Shown here: in pieces, positions 8,917 to 16,704 of the stretch
Numbering within the stretch: the stretch's first letter is position 1
Layout of the letters: each line of letters opens with the position of its first letter
DNA from: Streptomyces populi
GTDB taxonomy: Bacteria > Actinomycetota > Actinomycetes > Streptomycetales > Streptomycetaceae
Assembly (NCBI RefSeq): GCF_002911015.1
Contig: NZ_KZ626851.1
Coordinates: forward strand, 1 to 64,000
Direction: 5' to 3'
Length of the DNA stretch: 64,000 bases
Program-made: the position numbers and the translations under genes
Notes under the pieces: generated by a model
The model's database searches: none
What the model was told of the DNA's origin: nothing
What the model saw: the letters and a program-made list of their open reading frames with translations, nothing else

Positions 8917-9199
8917 TCTATGCCTGTGACGGAAATGGCCGACAGGGCCGGCGCCGTGTCGGGCTCACGGATCAGGAGTCGCGGGAACGGACGGTCCGCG
9001 GCCTCGGCGCCGAGTGTGTCGGCTTCCGGCGGTTGCCGCGGCTCCTTGCGGCGTCGTCCGCCGACGCCGCTGATGGGGGCGAGCGACCGGCAACTCATGA
9101 TCCAACTCACCATGGAACCGCAGTGACGGCAGCGGTTTTCTGGGGTAAAACGTACGTCGGGTGTTGTCCGGTGACGGACAGGCCCGTTTCATGTACCAG

Positions 9200-9215
9200 C
9201 CGGGGTCCTCCCCGG
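9200..9215 (+). promoter_or_regulatory. GC hairpin in the cold-shock mRNA leader
   Basis: CCGGGG and CCCCGG arms enclose TCCT, ending about 20 bases before the cold-shock start codon. Structured leaders that change with temperature are known for cold-shock mRNAs; a role here is inference. Confidence 0.3.
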
Positions 9216-9235
9216 CGATATCGAAGGACATCAGC

Positions 9236-9439
9236 ATGGCCAGCGGCACCGTGAAGTGGTTCAACTCCGAGAAGGGCTTCGGTTTCATCGAGCAGGACGG
9301 TGGCGGCCCCGACGTCTTCGCCCACTACTCGAACATCTCCGGCAACGGCTACCGGGAGCTGGTCGAGGGTGAGACGGTCACCTTCGACGTGACCCAGGGG
9401 CAGAAGGGTCCTCAGGCGGAGAACATCGTCCGCGGCTGA
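9236..9439 (+). CDS. CspA-type cold-shock protein
   Basis: 67 aa, the standard length of a single cold-shock domain. It starts [10 protein letters not shown] and contains RNP1 KGFGFI (residues 13-18) and RNP2-like VFAHY (27-31). These proteins bind single-stranded RNA and DNA and melt RNA structure in the cytoplasm. The start is fixed by family alignment and by GAAGGA upstream. The gene stands alone, as usual for Streptomyces csp genes, with a hairpin in the leader that may contribute to control. Confidence 0.95.
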   Translation: MASGTVKWFNSEKGFGFIEQDGGGPDVFAHYSNISGNGYRELVEGETVTFDVTQGQKGPQAENIVRG

Positions 9440-9549
9440 CCATGTCGCAGCGGAGAGCGGGGTCCGGCTGTCGCCGGGCCCCGCTTCTCGTGGTCCTGGT
9501 CCTTCGCGCCACGGGTGTGCGTCTGTGGCGGAGACGCCCCGCCCGGGCG

Positions 9550-9730
9550 GCCGTCGCCACCGAGGCCGTGATCGAAACGGCCACCGGCATGATCGCCGAG
9601 GGCTGTGGCATCGGCAGTCGGAGGCGCACTCGGCCCTGCGTGCCCACTTCGCCCACCAGGGCAACGGGCTCGTGTCCACTGGCCGGCGCCGGCACGGGCC
9701 GCCCGCCTCGTGACAGCGCACGACACGACG
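9550..9730 (+). pseudogene. Frameshifted ANTAR-domain remnant
   Basis: Three successive frames together give an ANTAR RNA-binding domain: AVIETATGMIAEGCGI in the first, EAHSALRAHFAHQGNGLVS in the second, and ARAARLV in the third. This follows the ANTAR pattern of three helices (IxxAkGilm..., AF..LR.hA...n..L..vA). No upstream GAF or receiver domain is readable. The piece is the 3' end of a decayed GAF-ANTAR or response-regulator gene. At least two indels are needed to restore it. Confidence 0.5.
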
Positions 9731-9792
9731 ATGCTCCGGCCCCCTGGAGAGGTCGTTCCCCGGACCGGCGCGAGAGCTTCCGTTTTCCGGTG

Positions 9793-9852
9793 GACGAGGT
9801 CGGCCCGTTCGAGGTCGCGACTGGATGAGGCCGGCCCGTTTGAGGTCGCGAC
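9793..9852 (+). repeat. Tandem duplication, 29-bp unit, two copies
   Basis: Copies at 9793-9821 and 9824-9852 differ at three positions (all C/T); the period is 31 bases. It lies in the non-coding stretch between the ANTAR remnant and the phosphoribosyltransferase gene. The surrounding 9731-10202 has no supportable gene. Confidence 0.7.
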
Positions 9853-10202
9853 GACGTGGAACAGGACCGATGGGCCGCAACGGGCCTGTCGGACCGGGGC
9901 CCGAGTTGGGAACGCAGCCGGGTCCTGGCTCGTCCTCCCGAGCGCGGACGAGAACCGCTTCCACGGCCGGCTCCCCGCCGTCGGCGGCGCGCATACGCCC
10001 GGAGCGTTCCCTGTCCGTGGACGCCGGTCGCGTCCGGCTCCCGGGTCCTCCCGCTCCGCGCCACGGCCGAGGCGATCCCGCTTCCGGCAGCGGCCGCGGC
10101 GACTTTCCGGTGCCGAGGTTCCAGGAGCTGCCCCACGGGGAGCCCACGTCGGACCTCCCGGTTCTTCCGAAGGGGGGCACGGAGGAGAAAGGCGGACACG
10201 AG

Positions 10203-10868
10203 ATGAAGCGATTCGGCGACCGTCGGCAAGCAGGCGAACAACTCGGGCTCCGCCTCGTGGAACGGTCATCCGAAGGAGGCCTTCCTCATCCCCTCGTCCT
10301 CGCGTTGCCCCGTGGCGGTGTCCCGGTGGCCGCCGAGGTCGCCAGGGCCCTCGACGCGCCACTGGACGTGCTGGTCGCACGGAAGATCGGTGTGCCGGGC
10401 CGGCCGGAGACGGGCATCGGGGCGATCGTGGGCGACGATCCGCCGCTGTTCGACCAGCGGGCCCTGGAGATGCTCGGCCTGAGCGAGGACCTGCTGGCGC
10501 GGGACGTCGCCCGTGAGCGCGAGGAACTGAGGCGCCGCGCGCTGCTGTACCGGGGCAACAGGCCCCCGCCCGACGTCAAGGGCCGATGCGTGATCGTCGT
10601 CGACGACGGCCTGGCCACCGGCGCCACCGCACGCGCCGCTCTGCGCCACCTCCGCCGTCTGGAACCCGCCCTGCTCGTCCTGGCCGTACCCGTTTGTGCT
10701 CCCGGGGCCGCCGCCGACATGTGTTCGGACGCGGACGACGTCGTCTGTCTCCGGAAGCCACCGGAGTTCGGGGCGGTCGGCTACTGGTACGACGACTTCG
10801 AGCAGGTGAGTGATGCCGAGGTCATCCAGATCCTGGACCGGCAGCGCGGCTCGGCACACCGGGCGTGA
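10203..10868 (+). CDS. Orphan phosphoribosyltransferase-domain protein
   Basis: 221 aa with a type-I PRT fold. LVLALPRGGVPVAAEVA near the N terminus and the PRPP-binding loop VIVVDDGLATGATA (residues about 131-144) are both present. The insert between them (residues 60-125, highly charged) replaces a base-recognition hood, so the nucleobase or other acceptor cannot be inferred. Homologous stand-alone proteins of this type are common near erythromycin-esterase-like genes, but none is here. The start follows a purine-rich GGAGGAGAAAGG tract. Confidence 0.85.
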   Translation: MKRFGDRRQAGEQLGLRLVERSSEGGLPHPLVLALPRGGVPVAAEVARALDAPLDVLVARKIGVPGRPETGIGAIVGDDPPLFDQRALEMLGLSEDLLARDVAREREELRRRALLYRGNRPPPDVKGRCVIVVDDGLATGATARAALRHLRRLEPALLVLAVPVCAPGAAADMCSDADDVVCLRKPPEFGAVGYWYDDFEQVSDAEVIQILDRQRGSAHRA

Positions 10869-10916
10869 AGGGCCGGCCGTTCCTGGGGTGCCCACAGGGA
10901 GCCGGATCGAACCGGT

Positions 10917-10956
10917 GGAGGTGCCGCGGCCGCCGGCCGCCTTCGGCCGTACCTCC
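10917..10956 (+). terminator. Stem-loop after the phosphoribosyltransferase gene
   Basis: Outer arms GGAGGT (10917-10922) and ACCTCC (10951-10956) enclose an inner CGGCCG/CGGCCG hairpin with a CTTCGG turn. The position, 48 bases past the stop, fits a terminator. Confidence 0.45.
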
Positions 10957-11052
10957 AGGGGACGGGACATCGGGCTGACGAAGAGCTGAAGGACTGACGC
11001 CCTGTCAACTATGCCTGTTCGGCCCCACTTAGGGTGCCGCGGGACGGGTGCA

Positions 11053-11829
11053 CGGACCTGGCCCGCGTCGCCACCGACGCCGCCCTGGACCGGCCGATGC
11101 CGACAGCATCCGCGTCGTCCAGTTCGAGCTCGGCCAGTGGCTGATCGGTCTGGGCTGCGTGGGGGAGGACGAGAGCAGCCTTCAGCACGCGGTGGTCGAG
11201 CTGGTCACCAACTCCGTCGAACACGCCTACCCGGACAAGACCTCGAACGGAGCGACGGTGAGCGTGCGGGGCCGGTTGGCGGCCGACGGCGTGGTGCACG
11301 TGGAGGTCGGGGGCCAAGGGCGCTGGCTGGAGCAGCCGCAGCCCGATCCGTTCCGCGGGCGCGGCCTGACCATGGTCGAGCTGTTCACCGACAGGTCCGA
11401 GGTGGAACACGGCGATTCGGGCACGACCGTTCGCACCGCGCGCCGACTGCGCCGGCCCGTGTCCATCGCCGAGGGCAGCCGCACCGCGACGCCGGTGGAG
11501 CGTCAGGAACTCGTGGTGGAGGAGACGCTGGACGCCCCGGCCGTCTGACGGTGTCCGGGACGGCGGACGCCACCAGCGCCGACGTGCTGGCCAAGCAGAT
11601 CCTGACCAGTTCGCACGCCGGGACGTTCTCCCTGACGGTGGATCTGACGGGCGTGACCCATCTGGCCAGCGCCGGCGTGCAGACCCTGCACGCGGCGGCC
11701 GAGCGAGCCGAGAGCCACGGCCGACGACTCGACTTGATCGCAGCGGAGGGATCGACGGCCGTGGCCGTACTGACTCTCGCCGCCCTGCCGTACAGCGCAC
11801 CGGCCGGGGGCGCCCACGACGCTCCATGA
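11053..11829 (+). pseudogene. Decayed SpoIIE-like phosphatase: RsbW-type ATPase plus STAS remnant
   Basis: Three frames together give one protein tail. DLARVATDAALDRP is in one frame; a HATPase_c domain follows (FELGQWLIGLG, ELVTNSVEHAYPDK N-box, GRGLTMVELFTDRSEVEH G-box, GTTVR); after a stop at 11546-11548 the frame shifts by one base into a STAS anti-sigma-antagonist domain (TFSLTVDLTGVTHLASAGVQ, ending at 11829). One extra G near 11537 would join ATPase and STAS. This order matches the C terminus of Streptomyces PAS/GAF-PP2C-HATPase-STAS proteins; the phosphatase half is absent. The ATPase alone has no good start or ribosome-binding site. Confidence 0.65.
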
Positions 11830-12263
11830 CCGGAAGCGCGTTCCGGTCCGGTGGAGTGCCCTGCGGCCCCGTCCCGTCGCCGCCGGGCCCGCCCCGTTCC
11901 CAGGTGCCCGGAGACCGCACCCGGGACGATCCTCGACAGCGGCGCTCGGGAGATCTGCCCGTCGAAACCGCGGACGTGCGGGGACGGGCGGCGAAGCGCA
12001 CAAACGGAACGACCCGTACGAGTAGTGCGGATGATCTTTCACTGAGTACTGTGACGCATCGGATCATGGGCAGTCGGCCGCGAGCCGCCCTCGTGGCTCC
12101 GTGCCCGACCGCCGTCGCCCCGTGCGAAGACGCCTCTGCGGCGGGAACGGTGCGCCGTGGGACGACGGCTCGTCCCCGGCCTCGGCCACGAGGCGACACG
12201 CGACACCGGAGCGGGCGACGCACGTGCCGCCGACGCCCCAGAGACCAGAAAGTGAGCAGACAG
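11830..12263. other. Intergenic stretch without a supported gene
   Basis: Between the STAS remnant and the hydrolase gene. It holds a short lower-GC patch around 12030-12067, bounded by ATGATC and GATCAT, that may contain the hydrolase promoter. Nothing else was recognised. Confidence 0.4.
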
Positions 12264-13133
12264 ATGCAGCCGACGTTAGTACTGGTTCACGGAGCTTTCG
12301 CGAACTCCTTCTCCTTCGCGCCGCTCCAGGCCGAACTCGGCCTCCTCGGACACCGCTCCGTCGCCGTCGACCTTCCGGGGCACGGGTTCGCCGCGACGTA
12401 CCCGCGTGCCTACCAGGCGCCGCAGGACCTCGGAGAGCTCGCCGCCGCGCCGGGGGCCATCAAGGGCGTCACGCTCGCCGACAACGCCGCGCACCTCATC
12501 GGGGTACTGGAGCGGGCCAAGCGGAACGGGCCTGTCGTCCTCGTCTCCCACAGCCGTGGCGGCATGACGGCCACCGTCGCGGCCAATCAGCGGCCCGAAC
12601 TGATCGACCGCATCGTCTACGTCTCCGCGTGGTGCCCCGTCGACCTCGACGTCAGCGCCTACTACGCCGAGCCCGAGATGGCCACGGTCGACGCCAGGGG
12701 GCTGGCATCGGCGTTGGTCGGGAACCCCGCCGAACTCGGGCTGCTGCGCTCCAACTTCCGCACCGCCGACCCCGGCGTCCTCGCGTCCTTCAAAGCGGCC
12801 TTCCTCGCCGACGGGACGGACGACGAGTTCATGGTCTTCCTCAATACCTTCCAGCCCGACGAGAACCTCGACGTAGGCTCCCCCGACGACCGGGCGCAGG
12901 CCGGTACCTGGGGCCGGATCCCCAAGACGTACATCCGGCTGACCGAGGACACCAGCCTGCCGCTCGCCGTGCAGGACCGGATGATCCGCGAGGGCGACGC
13001 GCTGACGCCGGAGAACCCCTACGACGTCCGTACGCTCACCGGCAGCCATCTGAAGTGGCTGGTCGACCCGGCACCGGCGGCACGGGTCCTGGGTGAGATC
13101 GCCGCGCTCCAGGTCCCGTCCGCCGGATCATGA
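12264..13133 (+). CDS. Alpha/beta-fold hydrolase
   Basis: 289 aa. It opens directly with the first strand and oxyanion loop LVLVHGAF; the nucleophile elbow is SHSRGG (Ser97), and GSHLKWL near the C terminus supplies the catalytic His. The overall layout is that of small cytoplasmic esterases related to the hydroxynitrile lyase/methyl-ester hydrolase group. Substrate unknown. A GTG twelve bases upstream (12252) is an alternative start; the ATG has GAG at proper spacing and is preferred. It is monocistronic, flanked by a decayed gene and an oppositely oriented operon. Confidence 0.85.
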   Translation: MQPTLVLVHGAFANSFSFAPLQAELGLLGHRSVAVDLPGHGFAATYPRAYQAPQDLGELAAAPGAIKGVTLADNAAHLIGVLERAKRNGPVVLVSHSRGGMTATVAANQRPELIDRIVYVSAWCPVDLDVSAYYAEPEMATVDARGLASALVGNPAELGLLRSNFRTADPGVLASFKAAFLADGTDDEFMVFLNTFQPDENLDVGSPDDRAQAGTWGRIPKTYIRLTEDTSLPLAVQDRMIREGDALTPENPYDVRTLTGSHLKWLVDPAPAARVLGEIAALQVPSAGS

Positions 13134-13297
13134 CCGGAGCCTGACGAGGGAGAACGTCGGCGGTGACACTGCCGAGGCGGACGTACCCTCGCTCGGGTGG
13201 CGGGCGGCGCGATCCCGGCGGCGGCGCCGGCGCACGGCTTCGTGGCGCCCGCGGTGCCGTACGCCGTCGGCCCGGCCGACGCGTCGGTGGCAGGCCG

Positions 13298-15091
13298 TCA
13301 GGAGCAGGCGTAGGTGAAGGTCGCTTCCGCCTCGGTCGGTCTGGACTGGTGCACGATCCGCAGACGGGCGGTTCCCCGGAAACTGCCGGGGCCGCGGACC
13401 GTCCAGCGGAGGTGCACGGTGACCTTGCGGTCGCCCCGGCGGGCCGTGTGGACCAGCTCGCCGGAGTCGTGGCCGTCGCTGCGCAGCCAGTGGTACGTCA
13501 CCGCGCCGCCGCGGCCGTCCGTGGTCACGACACCGACCAGGTCGGCGGTCTGTCCGCAGTGCAACCGCCCGGCGGGCGCCCGGACTTCGACGGCGGTGAC
13601 CGCCGGGGCCGGGGACGGGCGCAGCAGCAGCCAGAGAAGGACGGCCGCGGCGGCCAGGAAGGCCGTCGTCGCCGTCCAGGCCCGCCGTCTCCGACGGCGG
13701 GCACGGCGGTCGTCAGGTGGGGGCGCGGTGTGCCACTGGGCGCGCAGGACGTCCTGGGCCTCGAGGGGGATGCCGGGGCCGAAGCGCAGGAGGATCTCGC
13801 CGTCGTCCTCGCCGGTCCGGGGCGGTGCCGTCGTCTCGGCGGGCGTCGCTGTCGGGGGCCCGGCGGGGGTGCGGTTGCGTCTGCCGAGGAGGGTGGCCTG
13901 GTCGTCCGGGACGGCGGAGCGGGGCCGGTGCGGGGCGGAGCGGGTGCGGCCGGGCATGGTGAGCTGCTCGTCCGGCACGACGGGCCTGGACCTGGACCCG
14001 TCCGCTTCCGGGACCACGTCTCCGGGGCCTGTGCTTTCGGGACTCCTGTCCCTGAGGCTTGTGCTTCGGGGGCCTCTGTCCCCGGGACCCGTGTCTTCGG
14101 GATCCCTGTCCCTGAGACCTGTGTCTTCGGGACCCCTGTCCTCGGGGCCTGCGCCTTCGGAATCCCGGCTCCTGGCATTCGCGCTCCCGGCACCCACGCC
14201 CTCGGACTCCGAGGCCCCCGGCCCTGCCGCTTCAGGACCGGCGACGTCGCAGTCGTCGCAGTCGTCGGCCACGGAACCGGGGGCTCCGCCTCCCCCCTGC
14301 TGGGAGTGCGCGCTCCGGGCGTCCGCGTCCGTCCCGTCCGCCGTCGACGCCGTGGTGCTCCCCGAAGCCGCCGCGGCCACCGCCGCGCGGAGTTCCGTAC
14401 GCCGCAGGAAGCCCGCCGGGAGCGCCGCGCGCCCGGCGACCAGTGCCGCTCGGGCCGCCGCGATCCCCTCGGACCCCGCGATGGCGGAACAGTGCGCGAA
14501 CAGGGCGGCCGCGGGGGTTCCGGCCGTCGCCCAGGCCTCGCCGAGGGTGCCGGAGAGAGCTGCCCAGGCCGTGATGTCCGCCTCGCGGCGCGCGGAGTCC
14601 GGCGCGTCGCCCAGCACCGTGCCCAGCGCGGCCTCGGCGAGCAGGGCGATGCCGTCCTGGGTGAGGACGACGGCGTCCGTGTCCAGCGCCCCGTGGGCGA
14701 GACCGGCCGCGTGCAGGGCGAGCAACGTCTGCGCGGTCTCGTTCAGCACACTGGCCGCGCTGCCCGCGTCGGGGCCCGTCCCCCCGCGGGCCAGCAGGTC
14801 CGTGAGGGTGGGAGCCGGCGGCCGGGAGGTGATCAGCCACACCTCCCCGGCCTCCGCGACGAGGTCGACCGTGCCGAGCACCCCGGGCAGCCGGAGCTTC
14901 GCGACGGCGAGCACGGCGGCCGCGAGCCGCTCACGGGTGCCCTCCGGAGCGAGCAGGGCGCGGTCGATGCGCAGCGCGCCGAGCTCGGACTCGCCGGGCC
15001 GGGCCGGGAGCAGCGCGTGCCAGGTGCCGTGGCGTGCGTCCCGCGTCCAGCCGGACAGGGGACGCCCGGCGACCGTGGTGGTTGTCGTCAT
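13298..15091 (-). CDS. Membrane-anchored pseudokinase with extracytoplasmic Ig-like domain
   Basis: 597 aa. Residues about 10-250 resemble a protein-kinase fold, but the catalytic loop reads HGALDTDAVV (133-142) instead of HRDxxxxN and no DFG follows, so it should not transfer phosphate. A low-complexity Pro/Asp/Arg/Thr segment (about 320-380, repeating PEDTG/LRDR/PGD units) precedes a basic stretch, one membrane helix (about 471-490) and a beta-rich outside domain of about 100 residues with two cysteines. It lies 44 bases after the active kinase gene, suggesting a scaffold or sensor partner. The role is inferred from context. Confidence 0.75.
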   Translation of the reverse strand: MTTTTTVAGRPLSGWTRDARHGTWHALLPARPGESELGALRIDRALLAPEGTRERLAAAVLAVAKLRLPGVLGTVDLVAEAGEVWLITSRPPAPTLTDLLARGGTGPDAGSAASVLNETAQTLLALHAAGLAHGALDTDAVVLTQDGIALLAEAALGTVLGDAPDSARREADITAWAALSGTLGEAWATAGTPAAALFAHCSAIAGSEGIAAARAALVAGRAALPAGFLRRTELRAAVAAAASGSTTASTADGTDADARSAHSQQGGGGAPGSVADDCDDCDVAGPEAAGPGASESEGVGAGSANARSRDSEGAGPEDRGPEDTGLRDRDPEDTGPGDRGPRSTSLRDRSPESTGPGDVVPEADGSRSRPVVPDEQLTMPGRTRSAPHRPRSAVPDDQATLLGRRNRTPAGPPTATPAETTAPPRTGEDDGEILLRFGPGIPLEAQDVLRAQWHTAPPPDDRRARRRRRRAWTATTAFLAAAAVLLWLLLRPSPAPAVTAVEVRAPAGRLHCGQTADLVGVVTTDGRGGAVTYHWLRSDGHDSGELVHTARRGDRKVTVHLRWTVRGPGSFRGTARLRIVHQSRPTEAEATFTYACS

Positions 15092-15135
15092 GTCGATCCG
15101 TTCTCGCCGTCCCTCGTCCCGTCCCTCGTCGTCGC

Positions 15136-16704
15136 TCAGCACGGCGGAGCGTCCAGGGAGGCTGTCTGCGGTCCGTTCGCGGCGGCCGGAGTGCTGGTGA
15201 GCGTGACCGTCCAGGTGCCCCGGCACGGGTGGTTGGCGAAGTCGGCCACGAAGGTCACGGGGTAGTGCGTGCCGCCGGACAACTGCCGGGTCTGGTTGCC
15301 GTAGGGATCGGCGGGCGTGTCCACGTAGTAGTCGGCCGTGACGGTCACGGGCCCGGTGCCGGTCGTGTCCACGGTGACGTCGGCGACCAGCGCGCCGGGG
15401 GTCTGTCCCCGCTGCCAGGAGCCGATGGTGATCGTGACCGTGCCGGGCGTAGGTGTGGGCGTGGCCGGGCTCGCGGTCGTCGGCGTGGGGGATTCCGCCG
15501 GCGGGGCGCTGCTCACGGTGGGGGTGGGCGAGACGGTCGGGCTGTCCGAGGGGGTTCCGGTCGGGGTGGTGTCGGCCGTGGGGGAGGCGTCGGTGGCGGA
15601 CGCGGAGACCGAAGGAGCCGACGGTGTCGGCGAGTCGATGCCCGAGGGCACCGAACTGGCCACCGTCGTCGACGTGTCGTGCGGGCGGGCCGCCACGGAT
15701 GTCAGCCCGCCCGCGACGACCGCCAGCGCGGCGGCCCCGGCGGCGGCCTTCCATCCGCCGAGCTTCAACCGGCCGAGCAGCGTCAGGGCCTGGGCCGGAG
15801 CCTCGAGGGTCGCCGTCGCGGTGAAGGGGAACAACAGGGCGAGCAGCGCGGTGAGTTCGGTGAGCCTGCGGCGTCCGCGTTCTTCCCAGCCGACGCCGTA
15901 CCCCTCGGTGGCGGACCGCTCCAGGTCGGCGAGGAAGGCCTCGATGCCCGGCCGCTGTGCCGGGTCCTTGGCCATTCCCCGGCGCAGCAGCCCGCGTACG
16001 GGCGCGGGTACGTCGTCCAGGGGGACGGGGGCCCTCAGGTGCTGCAGGCGCAGCGCGGTCACGTCGTCGCCGGTGAACGGGCGGCGTCCGGTGAGGCACT
16101 CGTGGAACACGGCCGCCGCGGCGTACACGTCGCCCGCCGGTCCCGCCGGTTCGCCCTGCCACTGCTCGGGCGCCATGTAGGCGGGCGTGCCGGCGACCTC
16201 GGTCTCGCGCCCGGTGCGTACGGCGATCCCGAAGTCGGCGAGCGCGCTCGTGCCGTCGGCGCGGACCAGCACGTTCTCCGGCTTGTAGTCGCGGTGGACC
16301 ACCCCGGCCGTGTGGGCCGCGCCCAGGCCCGACAGCGAGCCCTTGAGCAGGACCAGGGCGGCCTCGGGGCCCGTCGCCCCGTGCCGGCGCAGCAGCTGGC
16401 GGAGGCTGACGCCGTCCACCGCCTCCATCACGATCGCGGCTCCGCCGCGCGCCTCGACGTACTCGTACAGCCGTACGACGCACGGGTGCCGCAACTCGCC
16501 CAGCAGCCGCGCCTCCGCCCGGAAGCGGGCGAGGAACTCGCGGTCGCCACGCAGGCGTTCGCCGAGGTACTTGATCGCTACGGGTACCCCGGTCGCGGTG
16601 TGCCGGGCCAGTACGACCCGTCCCCCGGCGCCCTCGCCGAGCGTACGCACCTTTTCGTAATCGGGGACGGTCCACTGGCCGGGGCCGCCGGTGTCCTCGT
16701 TCAT
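15136..16704 (-). CDS. Hanks-type Ser/Thr protein kinase, membrane bound
   Basis: 522 aa. A complete kinase domain (about 16-265): glycine loop GEGAGGRV, Lys45, HRDYKPENV (137-145), DFG (157-159), MAPEQW. One membrane helix (about 318-337), a Pro/Ser/Thr-rich stalk (about 344-418) and a C-terminal beta-sandwich outside the cell with two cysteines, like an Ig-type ligand-binding domain, follow. The ATG overlaps the stop of the FHA-M50 gene (ATGA), so the two are translated together. Its likely partner is that FHA domain, which reads phosphothreonine; this is inferred from adjacency. Confidence 0.92.
   Translation of the reverse strand: MNEDTGGPGQWTVPDYEKVRTLGEGAGGRVVLARHTATGVPVAIKYLGERLRGDREFLARFRAEARLLGELRHPCVVRLYEYVEARGGAAIVMEAVDGVSLRQLLRRHGATGPEAALVLLKGSLSGLGAAHTAGVVHRDYKPENVLVRADGTSALADFGIAVRTGRETEVAGTPAYMAPEQWQGEPAGPAGDVYAAAAVFHECLTGRRPFTGDDVTALRLQHLRAPVPLDDVPAPVRGLLRRGMAKDPAQRPGIEAFLADLERSATEGYGVGWEERGRRRLTELTALLALLFPFTATATLEAPAQALTLLGRLKLGGWKAAAGAAALAVVAGGLTSVAARPHDTSTTVASSVPSGIDSPTPSAPSVSASATDASPTADTTPTGTPSDSPTVSPTPTVSSAPPAESPTPTTASPATPTPTPGTVTITIGSWQRGQTPGALVADVTVDTTGTGPVTVTADYYVDTPADPYGNQTRQLSGGTHYPVTFVADFANHPCRGTWTVTLTSTPAAANGPQTASLDAPPC

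Noticed and set aside
11048..11548. A stand-alone RsbW-like anti-sigma factor gene
   Set aside because: The start lies in a shifted frame without ribosome-binding site, and the STAS part follows in another frame, so it is better read as a decayed longer gene.
13226..13297. Short frame ending AHGFVAPAVPYAVG that recalls hydantoinase/creatininase-like sequences
   Set aside because: Only about 30 residues and no other family motif; likely chance.
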